DNA from: Pandoraea terrigena
Lineage (GTDB): Bacteria > Pseudomonadota > Gammaproteobacteria > Burkholderiales > Burkholderiaceae
Assembly: GCF_902459705.1 (NCBI RefSeq)
Contig: NZ_CABPRU010000001.1
Coordinates: 248,001-312,000, forward strand
DNA length: 64,000 nucleotides
Direction of reading: 5' to 3'
Under the pieces are notes generated by a model. It saw only the letters and a program-made list of their open reading frames with translations. It searched no databases and was not told the origin of the DNA. Positions 1 to 8,554 of the stretch are shown piece by piece. Positions within the stretch are counted from its first letter, which is position 1. Every line of letters starts with the position of its first letter. Made by a program: the position numbers and the translations under genes.

Positions 1-273
1 TGGTCGACCTATACGCTCGGCCACTGGGAAGTGGGCGGCGGCATGAAGTACATGTCGATGCGCTATGCTGCGAACACGAACCTGATTCGCGTGGGCGGTT
101 ACACGCGCTGGGACGCGACCATCGCCTATCGTCAGCCGAAATACGACATTCGCCTCAACCTGCTCAACGTGTTCAACAAGACATACTTCGACGCCCTGGT
201 GCCGTCAGACGGCGGACGGGCCGCGCCGGGCATCGGGCGTACGGCGCTGCTCACGGGCACTTACCGGTTCTGA
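1..273 (+). CDS. TonB-dependent outer-membrane receptor, C-terminal end (partial)
   Basis: The window opens inside this gene; about the last 90 residues are visible, in frame from base 1 to the TGA at 271-273. The visible part has the pattern of the final beta-strands of a 22-strand TonB-dependent barrel: alternating aromatic/polar strands, a conserved strand around 'YDIRLNLLNVFNKTYFD', a glycine/arginine loop, and a terminal aromatic strand ending in phenylalanine, the usual C-terminal signal for outer-membrane barrel assembly. It would import a ferric siderophore using TonB/ExbBD energy. The PKHD-type dioxygenase 15 bases downstream is the normal partner of Fiu/PiuA-type catecholate receptors, which suggests that class; the ligand cannot be judged from this fragment. 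Confidence 0.85.
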   Translation, partial: WSTYTLGHWEVGGGMKYMSMRYAANTNLIRVGGYTRWDATIAYRQPKYDIRLNLLNVFNKTYFDALVPSDGGRAAPGIGRTALLTGTYRF

Positions 274-288
274 CGGAGACGCACGCCG

Positions 289-975
289 ATGTTGCTACGC
301 ATTCCGGATGTCCTCAGTGCCGAGCAGGTGCGCTGGGTTCGGGCAACGCTCGACAATGCGGGCGACGCCTGGGTCGACGGGCTGGCCACGGCAGGCTATC
401 AGGGGGCGCCCGTCAAGCAGAATCAGCAGATCGACGAGGGCTCGGCCGTGGCGCGCGCGCTGGGCGACGTGATTCTCGGCGCGCTGGAGCGCAATCCGCT
501 GTTCATCAGCGCGGCACTGCCGAACAAGGTCTATGCGCCCATGTTCAACCGCTACGGCGAAGGCATGCACTTCGGCCATCACGTGGATGGCGCAATTCGT
601 CTGCAGCCGGGTAGCGGCATGCGCATTCGCACCGATATTTCCGCCACACTCTTTCTCGCCGGGCCGGATGAGTACGACGGCGGGGAGCTGGTGATCGAGG
701 ATCAATACGGTGCGCATCAGGTGAAACTGGCCGCGGGCGACATGGTGCTGTATCCGGCGACCAGCCTGCACCGCGTGAATCCGATCACGCGCGGCGCGCG
801 GATCGGGTGCTTCTTCTGGGTGCAAAGTCTCGTGAGGGATGACACGCAGCGCACGCTGCTCTTCGACATGGACAACGCGATCCAGCGGCTGAACGCGTCG
901 GACGCGGACGACACCGCGCGGCGCACGCTCGTCGGCTGCTATCACAACCTGCTGCGCTTGTGGAGCGAGACCTGA
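289..975 (+). CDS. piuC: PKHD-type Fe(II)/2-oxoglutarate dioxygenase (PiuC/YbiX family)
   Basis: 228 residues, close to the usual 225-227 of the PiuC/YbiX family. The double-stranded beta-helix iron site is visible: the HxD pair at H98/D100, the distal histidine at H161 and the arginine R171 that would hold 2-oxoglutarate. The start ATG lies 15 bases after the receptor stop, so the two are almost certainly cotranscribed. In Pseudomonas and E. coli homologues sit beside piuA/fiu receptors and are iron-regulated. The substrate of the family is not firmly known; processing of a siderophore or of the receptor is an inference from context. Any Fur box would lie upstream of the receptor, outside this window. 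Confidence 0.9.
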   Translation: MLLRIPDVLSAEQVRWVRATLDNAGDAWVDGLATAGYQGAPVKQNQQIDEGSAVARALGDVILGALERNPLFISAALPNKVYAPMFNRYGEGMHFGHHVDGAIRLQPGSGMRIRTDISATLFLAGPDEYDGGELVIEDQYGAHQVKLAAGDMVLYPATSLHRVNPITRGARIGCFFWVQSLVRDDTQRTLLFDMDNAIQRLNASDADDTARRTLVGCYHNLLRLWSET

Positions 976-1032
976 GCGCCGACGCGCCCCGGGCGGCCCC
1001 GCCCGGCGGCGCGCGGCTTGCGCGCATCTGAC

Positions 1033-1596
1033 TTATTGCGCTTGACCGGCCGGCGGCGGCGTGGCCGGGGCGCTCTTGTGCATCGGGCCGCGATGTTGGC
1101 GCGCCTTGTCGTGCCAGGCCTCCCTCTTGGCCCAGCGCGCCTTGATCGTGGTACTCACGAGCGTCTTCTGGTCGTTGTTCAGACCGTTGTACACGTTCAG
1201 CCAAGCATCTTCCGTCTGGCTGCGAAGCTGACGGTTCTGATCGAACATCTTCTCGCGGGCGGCTCGCATGCCGGCCAGGTCGAGGATCTTCTGATCCTTT
1301 GCCTGCGCCATCATCTGGCGGAACGGCGCGTCGTTCTTGCGCATGGCGTCGTGGTTCTGCTTTGACGTACTCACGGCCTGCTGCCAGGCTTGCTCCTGCT
1401 GCGCGTCGAGCTTCAATTGATCGTGCAGCCTGTGCAGGTTACCGAGCCCCCAGGGGCCGCGCTCGCCGCGCGCGTGGTACGAGGCGGCATGCGGCGCCGT
1501 GGCGGCCGGTGCCGCCGTGTCGGCGGCGTGGGCGACGCCGAACATCGAGGTGGCGACGAGAACGGCCGATGCGGCGGCGATCTTCAGTTTGCGCAT
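1033..1596 (-). CDS. Spy/CpxP-like periplasmic protein
   Basis: 187 residues. An N-terminal signal peptide (basic MRKLKIAAA, hydrophobic core, cleavage after AHA near residue 24) sends it to the periplasm. The mature part is almost entirely helical and charged, rich in Gln/Lys/Met/His, with two degenerate copies of the LTxxQ-type motif of Spy/CpxP proteins (around 'LKLDAQQ' and 'LNNDQK'). Family members are ATP-independent periplasmic chaperones or metal/envelope-stress sensors. The tail is Pro/Ala/His-rich. It stands alone, with no CpxAR-type two-component genes beside it, so the inducing signal cannot be inferred. A metal-resistance (CnrX/ZraP-like) role is the main alternative. Confidence 0.7.
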   Translation of the reverse strand: MRKLKIAAASAVLVATSMFGVAHAADTAAPAATAPHAASYHARGERGPWGLGNLHRLHDQLKLDAQQEQAWQQAVSTSKQNHDAMRKNDAPFRQMMAQAKDQKILDLAGMRAAREKMFDQNRQLRSQTEDAWLNVYNGLNNDQKTLVSTTIKARWAKREAWHDKARQHRGPMHKSAPATPPPAGQAQ

Positions 1597-1732
1597 GGTG
1601 TTGACTCCTGTGAGTGCTGCCGGAATTGGCAGTTTCAGAGTAAGTCATCGCCGCACCGAACACGTTGCAAAGTGCAACCGGTGTATTACCTGACGTTACC
1701 AGCGCCGGGATTCGCAATATACCGAAACGACT

Positions 1733-1769
1733 CGGCCCGCCCTTGCCGAGGGTCGACAAGGGCGGGCCG
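1733..1769 (-). terminator. GC-rich hairpin downstream of the DoxX gene
   Basis: Inverted repeat of 13 bp arms (1733-1745 pairing with 1757-1769) around an 11-base loop, between the 3' end of the DoxX-family gene and the start of the Spy-like gene. It has no good T-tract on either side, so it may be a weak intrinsic terminator or an RNA 3'-end stabiliser for the minus-strand doxX transcript. Confidence 0.5.
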
Positions 1770-1816
1770 TCATCATCGTGGCGCGAGGGGCGTGCCTAGC
1801 GCCTGTCGTCGTTCGA

Positions 1817-2224
1817 TCAGTCCCAGGCGCCGCGACCGCCCGACACGCTGTACCGGCCAGCGCCGAAGAGCATCACGCACACGCCCATGAACAAATAGAA
1901 GGCTTGCAGTTCGAGCGACCAGCCGCCGGTCTTCGCGAGATCGCCGAGTTGGCTCAGATGCACCAGCGAGAACGCGACCACCATGTTACCCACGACGAGC
2001 AGGCCGCCCAGGCGGGTAAGGACGCCGAGAATCAGCAGCACCGGGGCGAGCAGTTCGCCGAGATAGACGCCGTAGGAGAGAAAGCTTGGCAGGCCATGAG
2101 ACGTGATCATGCCTTCGATGAAGCCGATTCCGTTGATGACCTTGTTCACGCCGTGAAACAGCAACAGGATGCCGAGGGTGAGGCGCAAGATCAGTTTGCC
2201 GAGATCGTCTCTGGTGCTCTGCAT
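1817..2224 (-). CDS. DoxX family membrane protein
   Basis: 135 residues with four predicted transmembrane helices: one starting at LILRLTLGILLLFHGV, two in the middle around YLGELLAPVLLILGVLTRL and VVGNMVVAFSLVHL, and a last one near FYLFMGVCVMLFG. This is the DoxX/SURF4-like fold and length. I chose the ATG at 2224 because AAGGAG lies at the right distance upstream; a longer open frame to 2332 has no homologous-looking N-terminus. DoxX proteins are inner-membrane proteins of mostly unknown role, sometimes linked to thiosulfate:quinone oxidoreduction or redox stress. Nothing nearby identifies a partner. Confidence 0.85.
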   Translation of the reverse strand: MQSTRDDLGKLILRLTLGILLLFHGVNKVINGIGFIEGMITSHGLPSFLSYGVYLGELLAPVLLILGVLTRLGGLLVVGNMVVAFSLVHLSQLGDLAKTGGWSLELQAFYLFMGVCVMLFGAGRYSVSGGRGAWD

Positions 2225-2831
2225 GGGGAAGGCTCCTTCTTGACTCGCGGGTTCGCGTAAGGGGGGCAGAAAGATACGGAATGGCACGCTCGCTAGCGTC
2301 GCGTGCCGGCCAAATGGGCACCACTGTATCAAATCGTTACGGCGCTGTCTGCGGGTGTCCTCGTGATTTCGGGGACATGGCGCGAATCGGCGCAGGCGGG
2401 GCGAGACAAGCGATTACCGTTCGGACTGCCCGGATCCACGCCGATTTCGTGGATACGCATCCCCCGATGGGCGTTCAAGCCATTTCGAAGCATGGCAAAG
2501 CCAATAAGGATTCCATCACGAACGCCCGCACAACCGTGACGCCGAGTGCCGTGACCCTTGCGCAGAGCGGTGCGTTCGCTTCGCGGGCGTTGGTTTGCCC
2601 AGACGCCCACGACCGAGACGTCGCGTGACGCCAAGCCGCAGCACCGCGAAAATCACCCGGGCCAACAGATTCATCACGACAGGACGAACGGGCGAGCGGC
2701 CGCCGAGGGTCATTCGCGTGCATGATCCAGTTGCCTGGCCCAGGCGTATGACCCGGGTGCCCCCTTTGTCGGGTGGTGCTTCTGTTTTGGGGCTATCATC
2801 GGCGTCACAACGAATTCGGAGGACGCTCAGG
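2225..2831. other. 607-bp divergent intergenic region
   Basis: Lies between the minus-strand DoxX gene and the plus-strand thioesterase. Several overlapping short frames run through it on both strands, but none has a convincing ribosome binding site together with protein-like composition. Apart from a -10-like TATCAT at 2794-2799 before the thioesterase and the two ribosome binding sites at its ends, I see no recognisable element. It is long for this tightly packed genome. Confidence 0.4.
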
Positions 2832-3233
2832 ATGGAGCTGGTGCAAGCGCAGAAGATGCTCGAGGGACTCGTTTCCCCGTGGGTGCGGCAACTGAATCTG
2901 CAAATCGAGGCGACCGGCCCGGAGCAAAGCGAATTGCGATTGCCGTTCGACGCCGCATTCAAGCATGGTGGCGGCGTGATCTGCGGGCAAGTGTTCATGG
3001 CCGTGGCGGACACGGCGATGGTGGTGGCCGTCTCGGCCGCACTCGGCGGCTTCCAGCCGATGACGACCGTCACGCTCAACACACAGTTCATGCGCCCGGT
3101 CACCGATGGCGATTTGCGTGTGATTGCGCGGATCCTGCGTCGCGGCAAGAACCTGGTGTTCGGCGAGATCGAGATTCTGGACGCGTCGGGCAAGATGGCC
3201 GTGCACGCGACCACGACCTACGCACTGCTGTGA
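2832..3233 (+). CDS. PaaI-like hotdog-fold thioesterase
   Basis: 133 residues, the usual length for a PaaI/YbgC-type hotdog thioesterase that hydrolyses acyl- or aryl-CoA esters. The hotdog helix region is clear: 'KHGGGVICGQVFMAVADTAMVVAVSAAL', followed by the 'TVTLNTQFMRPV..GDL' strand typical of 4HBT-superfamily proteins. The start at 2832 has GGAGG a few bases upstream; the longer open frame back to 2595 runs through intergenic sequence. The patatin-like gene follows after 32 bases in the same direction, so the two may be cotranscribed and both act on acyl esters. The specific substrate is unknown. Confidence 0.85.
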   Translation: MELVQAQKMLEGLVSPWVRQLNLQIEATGPEQSELRLPFDAAFKHGGGVICGQVFMAVADTAMVVAVSAALGGFQPMTTVTLNTQFMRPVTDGDLRVIARILRRGKNLVFGEIEILDASGKMAVHATTTYALL

Positions 3234-3265
3234 GCGGGCTGGCGCGATAGCATCAAGGAGGGTAT

Positions 3266-4114
3266 TTGTTCGATCAGATCGTATTTGCCGGGGGCGGCAA
3301 CCGTTGCTGGTGGCAGGCGGGATTCTGGGAACGCGTGACGCGCGAGATGCCGTTGCGCCCGCGTGTCATCACCGGCATCTCGGCCGGCGCGGCCACGGCA
3401 TGCATGCTACACATGCGCTCGTCGGACTGGGTGATGGACTACTACCGGCAGGCGCTCGCGAGCAACCGCAAGAACGCCTATTGGGGCAACCTGTTGCGCC
3501 GTGAACGGGTGTTTCCGCATTACGGCATCTATCGGCAGGCGCTGCTCGCGATCTACGACGGCCAGCTCGACAAGCTCGCTGCGGCGCCGGAGATTCGCGT
3601 GGGCCTGTCGCACATCCCGCGCTGGCTCGGGCCCCGCATGGCAACGGCGGCGGGGCTGGTGGCGTACAACATCGACAAGCATGTGCGTCGCACGCTGCAT
3701 CCGACGCTCGCCCGGCAACTCGGTTTCACACCCGAATTCGTGCGTGCGCAGGATTGCCGGACGACGGCGGATCTGGCCGATCTGATGCTGCAATCGTCAT
3801 GCACGCCGCCGTTCACGCCGATCCTGCGGCGTGACGGACGCCCCGTGCTCGACGGTGGCATGGTCGACAATGTGCCGGTCGACGCGCTCGACACCACGCC
3901 CGGGCAAGTCCTGGTGCTGGTGACGCGCCGTTATCCGCGTCCGCAGATCTTCACGCAGCATCACGGTGGGCAGGATCGCCTGTATGTGCAGCCGTCCGTG
4001 CCCGTGCCGATTTCGAGTTGGGATTACACGCGCCCCGACATGATGGGCCCGGCATTCGCGCTTGGCCGCCAGGACGGCGAGACCTTCCTGCGACATCGGG
4101 ACTCGATGGCGTAG
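3266..4114 (+). CDS. Patatin-like phospholipase (TTG start)
   Basis: 282 residues. The first codon is TTG, with a strong AAGGAGG directly upstream at the right distance, which decides the start. The patatin Ser-Asp dyad is present: oxyanion loop FAGGGNR at residues 8-13, nucleophile elbow G-I-S-A-G with S39, and the D-G-G motif with D196. Patatins hydrolyse phospholipids or neutral lipids; this one lacks a signal peptide and large extra domains, so it is probably cytoplasmic and a housekeeping lipase rather than an ExoU-like effector. It follows the thioesterase gene closely. Confidence 0.88.
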   Translation: MFDQIVFAGGGNRCWWQAGFWERVTREMPLRPRVITGISAGAATACMLHMRSSDWVMDYYRQALASNRKNAYWGNLLRRERVFPHYGIYRQALLAIYDGQLDKLAAAPEIRVGLSHIPRWLGPRMATAAGLVAYNIDKHVRRTLHPTLARQLGFTPEFVRAQDCRTTADLADLMLQSSCTPPFTPILRRDGRPVLDGGMVDNVPVDALDTTPGQVLVLVTRRYPRPQIFTQHHGGQDRLYVQPSVPVPISSWDYTRPDMMGPAFALGRQDGETFLRHRDSMA

Positions 4115-4169
4115 GGGGCATGGCTCGCGCTGCGTTCCGGGACGTTCCCGATGGCATCGCCCGAGCGCG

Positions 4170-5180
4170 CTAGCGTCCGAAGCCGAGCAAGGCGGCCGGG
4201 TTCGCGACGTGCGAGCGTTCGCCATTCAGGAAGTCGACGATGTTCTGGAAGGCCACGCGGAAATACAGCTCGTAGCTTTCACGCTCGACGTAGCCGATAT
4301 GCGGCGTGCACACGCAGTTCTCGAGCCGCAGCAGCGGGTTGCCTTGCAGAATCGGCTCACTCTCGAACACGTCGATGGCCGCCATGCCGGGCCGGCCCCG
4401 GTTAAGCGCCGTGATCAGTGCGTTCTCTTCGACCAGTTCCGCCCGGCTCGTGTTGACGAACAGCGCGGTCGGCTTCATGCGTAGCAGATCGTCGAGCTTG
4501 ACGAGGTGGCGCGTCTCGTCGTTCAGGCGCAGGTGCATCGACAGCACGTCGCTTTGCGTGAACAGTTCTTCCTTGCTGTTTGCCACGCGCAAGCCGTCGG
4601 CGGCCGCGGCTTCACGCGAGCCCTCGCGGCCCCACACCATCACTTCCATGCCGAACGCCCGGCCGTAGCCGGCCACGAGACGGCCGATCTTGCCGTAGCC
4701 CCAGAGGCCGAGCGTCTGCCCGCGCAGCACCTGACCCAGCCCGAAGTTCGCTGGCATGCTCGACGATTTCAGGCCCGACTGCTGCCAGGCGCCGTGCTTC
4801 AGGCTGGAGACGTATTGAGGAATGCGGCGCTGGGCGGCCATGATCAGTGCCCAAGTGAGCTCGGCCGGCGCGGTCGGCGAGCCGACGCCCTCGAGCACCG
4901 CCACGCCGCGTGCGGTACAGGCGTCGATGTCGATGTGCGCGCCGGCGCGCCCGGTCTGGCTGATGACGCGCAGACGCGGTAGTTTGTCGATGAGCTGGGC
5001 GGTGATGGCGGTGCGCTCGCGAATCAGCACGAGCACTTCCGCTTCGCCGACGCGGGCAGCGAGTTGCCCGACGCCCTTGACGGTGTTGTTGAAGACCTTG
5101 ACGTCGTGGCCGGCCAGCAGGGAAAAGCAGTCGAGCTTGCGAACGGCGTCCTGATAGTCGTCGAGAATGGCAATTTTCAT
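4170..5180 (-). CDS. D-2-hydroxyacid dehydrogenase family protein
   Basis: 336 residues. N-terminal catalytic half, then the NAD-binding Rossmann domain with the fingerprint LGLWGYGKIGRLVAGYG, then the catalytic set: Arg in 'VNTSRAELVEE', Glu in 'DVFESEP' and His in 'CTPHIGYVERESYE'. The family reduces 2-keto acids to D-2-hydroxy acids or the reverse (phosphoglycerate, glycerate, hydroxypyruvate). It lacks the ACT domain of long SerA enzymes, so it is not a typical serine-pathway dehydrogenase. I chose the ATG at 5180 (MKIAILDDYQ), which matches family N-termini; the much longer open frame upstream is a high-GC artefact. Confidence 0.88.
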   Translation of the reverse strand: MKIAILDDYQDAVRKLDCFSLLAGHDVKVFNNTVKGVGQLAARVGEAEVLVLIRERTAITAQLIDKLPRLRVISQTGRAGAHIDIDACTARGVAVLEGVGSPTAPAELTWALIMAAQRRIPQYVSSLKHGAWQQSGLKSSSMPANFGLGQVLRGQTLGLWGYGKIGRLVAGYGRAFGMEVMVWGREGSREAAAADGLRVANSKEELFTQSDVLSMHLRLNDETRHLVKLDDLLRMKPTALFVNTSRAELVEENALITALNRGRPGMAAIDVFESEPILQGNPLLRLENCVCTPHIGYVERESYELYFRVAFQNIVDFLNGERSHVANPAALLGFGR

Positions 5181-5742
5181 GACAAAGCGTAATCGGATCG
5201 GCGCAGGACGGCGAGCGTTCTGCGCAGGCGGAACATGGGTCGGAGGCTGCCGCGACCGGTGGACGTACGGGTCGACGACAGGGACGGCGTCTGTCGGGGC
5301 AGCCCCGCGCCAACCTTGTTGCGACGCAGCACCGGCGCGATTTGCGCGGTGGTATGCTGACACCTCGTTTTGCATAGTATGGCAGGTGTCCTGGCAACCA
5401 TGGCGAAACCGCCTCAACACGATGGCAAAAAATCGAACCCACCCCGCAAAACCAAGCCGGACCCGGTGAGCGAGACGCCTGCTGCGCACGTATCGGTGCG
5501 CACGTTGCCCCCTGCCTTCCCGCGTTGTGTCTTGCGTGCTTCGCAAGACACACAACACGCGCGGTACGTCGTGCGGCCTGTGCCTGCGTGCGCTTTGCGG
5601 TGCTGCGCGCGCGGCGATCGCCAGGGCCATCCCGCCCGACCGGTATCCCCAACCGGAAGGGTTGCCCGGCGATCCAAGGGGCCTGCGCGACGCACGCTCG
5701 GCGTCCCCCCTGATTTCTCGACTCTGCATGGAGACAACCCGC
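5181..5742. other. 562-bp intergenic region upstream of pckG
   Basis: Divergent spacer between the dehydrogenase and pckG. It contains an exact hairpin (10-bp arms 5527-5536 and 5542-5551, 5-base loop), listed separately. GGAGAC at 5730-5735 is the probable ribosome binding site of pckG. Short frames cross it on both strands but none looks like a protein. Confidence 0.4.
5527..5551. repeat. Perfect 10-bp inverted repeat in the pckG upstream region
   Basis: GTGTCTTGCG at 5527-5536 and its exact reverse complement at 5542-5551, separated by TGCTT. No T-tract follows on either strand, so a plain intrinsic terminator is unlikely. It lies about 190 bases before the pckG start codon and could be an operator palindrome or a structured element of the pckG leader. 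Confidence 0.55.
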
Positions 5743-7629
5743 ATGACACAAGCCAGTGTGAGCGCTAGCGCGCTCAACGCCTCCTCGTCGTCCAATGTCG
5801 CGACCCGTGAACTGCCCGCCTGGGTGCGTCATCGCAAGCTGATCGACTGGGTGTCGCACATCGCCGAGATCACCCAGCCCGAGCGCGTCGTCTGGTGCGA
5901 TGGTTCGCAGGAGGAATACGATCGTCTGTGCGAGCAGATGGTGGCCGCCGGCACGATGAAGCGCCTCAACCCGGCCAAGCGACCGAACTCGTTCCTCGCG
6001 CTGTCCGATCCTTCGGACGTGGCTCGGGTGGAAGACCGCACATTCATCTGTAGCGAAAAGCGCGAAGACGCCGGCCCGACCAATCACTGGATCGATCCGC
6101 GCGAAATGCGCACGACGCTCGACGGCCTGTTCCAGGGCTGCATGCGCGGCCGCACGATGTATGTCGTGCCGTTCTCGATGGGCCCGCTCGGTTCGCCGAT
6201 TGCCCATATCGGCGTTGAATTGTCCGACACGCCTTACGTGACCGTGAACATGCGCATCATGACGCGCATGGGCCGCGACGTGTACGACGTGCTGGGTACC
6301 GACGGCGAGTTCGTGCCGTGCGTGCACACGGTGGGCAAGCCGCTTGCCGCCGGTGAGCATGACGTGGCATGGCCGTGCAACAGCACGAAGTACATCGTTC
6401 ATTTCCCGGAAACCCGCGAAATCTGGAGCTATGGCTCAGGCTACGGCGGCAATGCGCTGCTGGGCAAGAAGTGCTTCGCGCTGCGCATCGCCTCGAAGAT
6501 GGGCCGCGACGAAGGCTGGCTGGCCGAGCATATGCTGATCCTGGGCGTGACGTCGCCCGAGGGCAGGAAGTATCACGTGGCGGCGGCGTTCCCGTCGGCC
6601 TGCGGCAAGACCAACTTCGCCATGCTGATTCCGCCGAAGGGCTTTGACGGCTGGAAGGTCGAGACCATTGGCGACGACATCGCCTGGATCAAGCCGGGCA
6701 AGGGTGGCCGCCTGTACGCGATCAATCCGGAAGCCGGCTTCTTCGGCGTGGCGCCGGGCACGAGCGAGAAGACCAACCCGAACGCGCTGGCGACGCTCGG
6801 TGCGAACGTCATCTTCACCAACGTGGCCCTGACCGACGACGGCGACGTGTGGTGGGAAGGCCTGACGGACACGCCGCCGGCGCACCTGATCGACTGGCAG
6901 GGCAACGACTGGACGCCGGAGAGTGCGAAGGCGACGGGCCGCAAGGCGGCCCATCCGAATTCGCGTTTCACGGCGCCGGCCGCGCAATGTCCGTCGATCG
7001 ACGCCGACTGGGAGAACCCGGCCGGTGTGGCGATCGACGCGTTCATCTTCGGCGGCCGCCGCTCGACGACCGTGCCGCTGGTGACGGAAGCGCGCGACTG
7101 GACCGAAGGCGTGTACATGGCCGCGACCATGGGCTCGGAGACGACGGCCGCGGCGGCGGGCCAGCAGGGGGTGGTGCGTCGCGATCCGTTCGCGATGCTG
7201 CCGTTCTGCGGCTACAACATGAGCGACTACTTCCAGCACTGGCTCGATACCGGCGCGCATCTCGACAAGACCGGTGCCACGCTGCCGAAGATCTACTGCG
7301 TGAACTGGTTCCGCAAGGGCGCGGACGGCAAGTTCGTGTGGCCGGGCTTTGGCGAGAACATGCGCGTGCTGGCGTGGATGCTGGGCCGTATCGACGGCAC
7401 CGCGCAAGGGGTGGAGAACGCGTTCGGCATCACGCCACGCTACGAGGATTTGAACTGGAACGGCTTGTCGTTCACGCCGTCGCAGTTCGACGACGTGACG
7501 TCGATGGACGCGGCCGCCTGGCACGAAGAGTTGAAGCTCCACACCGAGTTGTTCGACATGTTCAGTCGTCGTCTGCCGCAGTCGCTGCTCGACACGAAGG
7601 CCGACATCGAGCGTCGCCTGAAGTCGTGA
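5743..7629 (+). CDS. pckG: Phosphoenolpyruvate carboxykinase (GTP)
   Basis: 628 residues, the length of the GTP-dependent class (EC 4.1.1.32), which converts oxaloacetate + GTP to PEP + CO2 + GDP, the first step of gluconeogenesis. Visible motifs: the substrate loop '[19 protein letters not shown]', the kinase-1a P-loop '[13 protein letters not shown]' with the reactive Cys of GTP-type enzymes, the metal-binding kinase-2 segment around 'GDDIAWI', and '[13 protein letters not shown]'. The start at 5743 is preceded by GGAGAC; an in-frame ATG at 5728 is also possible. A strong terminator follows, so it is probably monocistronic. Confidence 0.97.
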   Translation: MTQASVSASALNASSSSNVATRELPAWVRHRKLIDWVSHIAEITQPERVVWCDGSQEEYDRLCEQMVAAGTMKRLNPAKRPNSFLALSDPSDVARVEDRTFICSEKREDAGPTNHWIDPREMRTTLDGLFQGCMRGRTMYVVPFSMGPLGSPIAHIGVELSDTPYVTVNMRIMTRMGRDVYDVLGTDGEFVPCVHTVGKPLAAGEHDVAWPCNSTKYIVHFPETREIWSYGSGYGGNALLGKKCFALRIASKMGRDEGWLAEHMLILGVTSPEGRKYHVAAAFPSACGKTNFAMLIPPKGFDGWKVETIGDDIAWIKPGKGGRLYAINPEAGFFGVAPGTSEKTNPNALATLGANVIFTNVALTDDGDVWWEGLTDTPPAHLIDWQGNDWTPESAKATGRKAAHPNSRFTAPAAQCPSIDADWENPAGVAIDAFIFGGRRSTTVPLVTEARDWTEGVYMAATMGSETTAAAAGQQGVVRRDPFAMLPFCGYNMSDYFQHWLDTGAHLDKTGATLPKIYCVNWFRKGADGKFVWPGFGENMRVLAWMLGRIDGTAQGVENAFGITPRYEDLNWNGLSFTPSQFDDVTSMDAAAWHEELKLHTELFDMFSRRLPQSLLDTKADIERRLKS

Positions 7630-7678
7630 TTTGTCCGATGCCGGCATCGCAGGTTACGCGATGGCGGCGCGCACAACG

Positions 7679-7713
7679 ATCCCACCGAGGGAGACTTCGG
7701 TGGGATTTTTCTT
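7679..7713 (+). terminator. Rho-independent terminator of pckG
   Basis: 10-bp stem (7679-7688 with 7697-7706, ATCCCACCGA and its complement), an 8-base loop and a T-rich run beginning at 7706. It sits about 50 bases after the pckG stop. Confidence 0.9.
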
Positions 7714-7844
7714 TTCTTGTGAGACTTCCGAAACGTTTGCCAGGCAAGGATCCGTGCGGTTTTCGAAAGGCATGCGGTGATAGCATTTCTCCTGTTGTTC
7801 CGTTCGGACGACGACTTTTCCATTCGTAACATGAGGAGGCGCTT

Positions 7845-8051
7845 ATGCACATGATGTTGATCGAAGGTATCGATGAACCGCTCATGCGATCGATCCGGTC
7901 GCGTGCGGCCATGTACGGGAGAACGCCAGAGGAAGAGGTGCTGACGATTCTGGATAACGTGGCGCGGCGGCCAGGCTACCGATCATTTGAAGAGGCGCTG
8001 CTCGCCATGCCCAATGTGGGTCTTGACAGCGATTTCGAGCGTGCTGACTGA
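7845..8051 (+). CDS. FitA/VapB-type antitoxin
   Basis: 68 residues, overlapping neither neighbour, 18 bases before the PIN toxin gene. The N-terminal part (LIEGIDEPLMRSIRSRAAMYGRTPEEEVLTILDNV) fits the ribbon-helix-helix DNA-binding pattern of FitA-like antitoxins, and the acidic C-terminal tail would wrap the toxin active site. FitA-type proteins bind their own promoter together with the toxin, so autoregulation is likely. AGGAGG lies a few bases before the ATG. The pair order (antitoxin then toxin) and spacing are standard. Confidence 0.85.
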   Translation: MHMMLIEGIDEPLMRSIRSRAAMYGRTPEEEVLTILDNVARRPGYRSFEEALLAMPNVGLDSDFERAD

Positions 8052-8069
8052 TACCTGTCGAGGCTGCCG

Positions 8070-8504
8070 ATGTATCTGCTCGATACCAACGTCGTAAGTG
8101 AATGCCGCAAGTCCGGGGGCGGCGACGTTGGCGTGCAGCGCTTTATGCGCCACGCCGTCGCAGGCGGTTTGCCTCGCTACGTGTCGGTGCTCACGTTAGG
8201 GGAGTTGCGGCGCGGTGCCTGCAAGCTTCGCTACCGAAACGATATTCGTCAGGCAGCGCTCGTGGAGTCCTGGGCCGAGTCGGTGAAGCATGATTTCGAC
8301 GGTCGGGTCCTTGACGTCAATCAGACGATCTGCAACGTCTGGGGCCGGATGCGCGCGCCTCATCAGGAACACCCCATCGACAAGTTGATCGCTGCCACCG
8401 CGCTGGTGCATCGGCTCGTCGTGGTCACGCGCAACGTCAAGGATTTTTCCAATACCGGTGTGGAGGTGTACAACCCGTTTCTGCACGGATCACTGTCGGC
8501 GTAA
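8070..8504 (+). CDS. FitB/VapC-type PIN-domain toxin ribonuclease
   Basis: 144 residues with a complete PIN active site: D5 in 'MYLLDTNVVSE', E45 in 'LTLGELRRG', D104 in 'HPIDKLIAATAL' and D125 in 'TRNVKDF'. These four acidic residues coordinate Mg2+ for RNA cleavage. The motif wording is the FitB subgroup of VapC toxins. Known members cut tRNA or rRNA; the target here is unknown. Since all catalytic residues are intact, the pair is probably functional. It is flanked by core genes on both sides with no transposase remnants. Confidence 0.88.
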   Translation: MYLLDTNVVSECRKSGGGDVGVQRFMRHAVAGGLPRYVSVLTLGELRRGACKLRYRNDIRQAALVESWAESVKHDFDGRVLDVNQTICNVWGRMRAPHQEHPIDKLIAATALVHRLVVVTRNVKDFSNTGVEVYNPFLHGSLSA

Positions 8505-8554
8505 GCCGCCTCACGGTTGGCGGACCTGAGCGCGACCAGTGACCGGCATGCGCG

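Noticed and set aside
295-945. A 216-residue minus-strand frame over the PiuC gene.
   Set aside because: Shadow of a motif-complete dioxygenase gene.
4612-6402. A 596-residue minus-strand frame spanning the dehydrogenase 5' end, the intergenic region and pckG.
   Set aside because: Crosses a promoter region and two real genes in other frames; no domain.
6436-7647. A 403-residue minus-strand frame over pckG.
   Set aside because: Composition is Arg/His-rich antisense, pckG is certain.
8505-8523. A small hairpin after the PIN toxin gene as a terminator.
   Set aside because: Only a 5-bp stem (CCGCC/GGCGG) and no T-tract.
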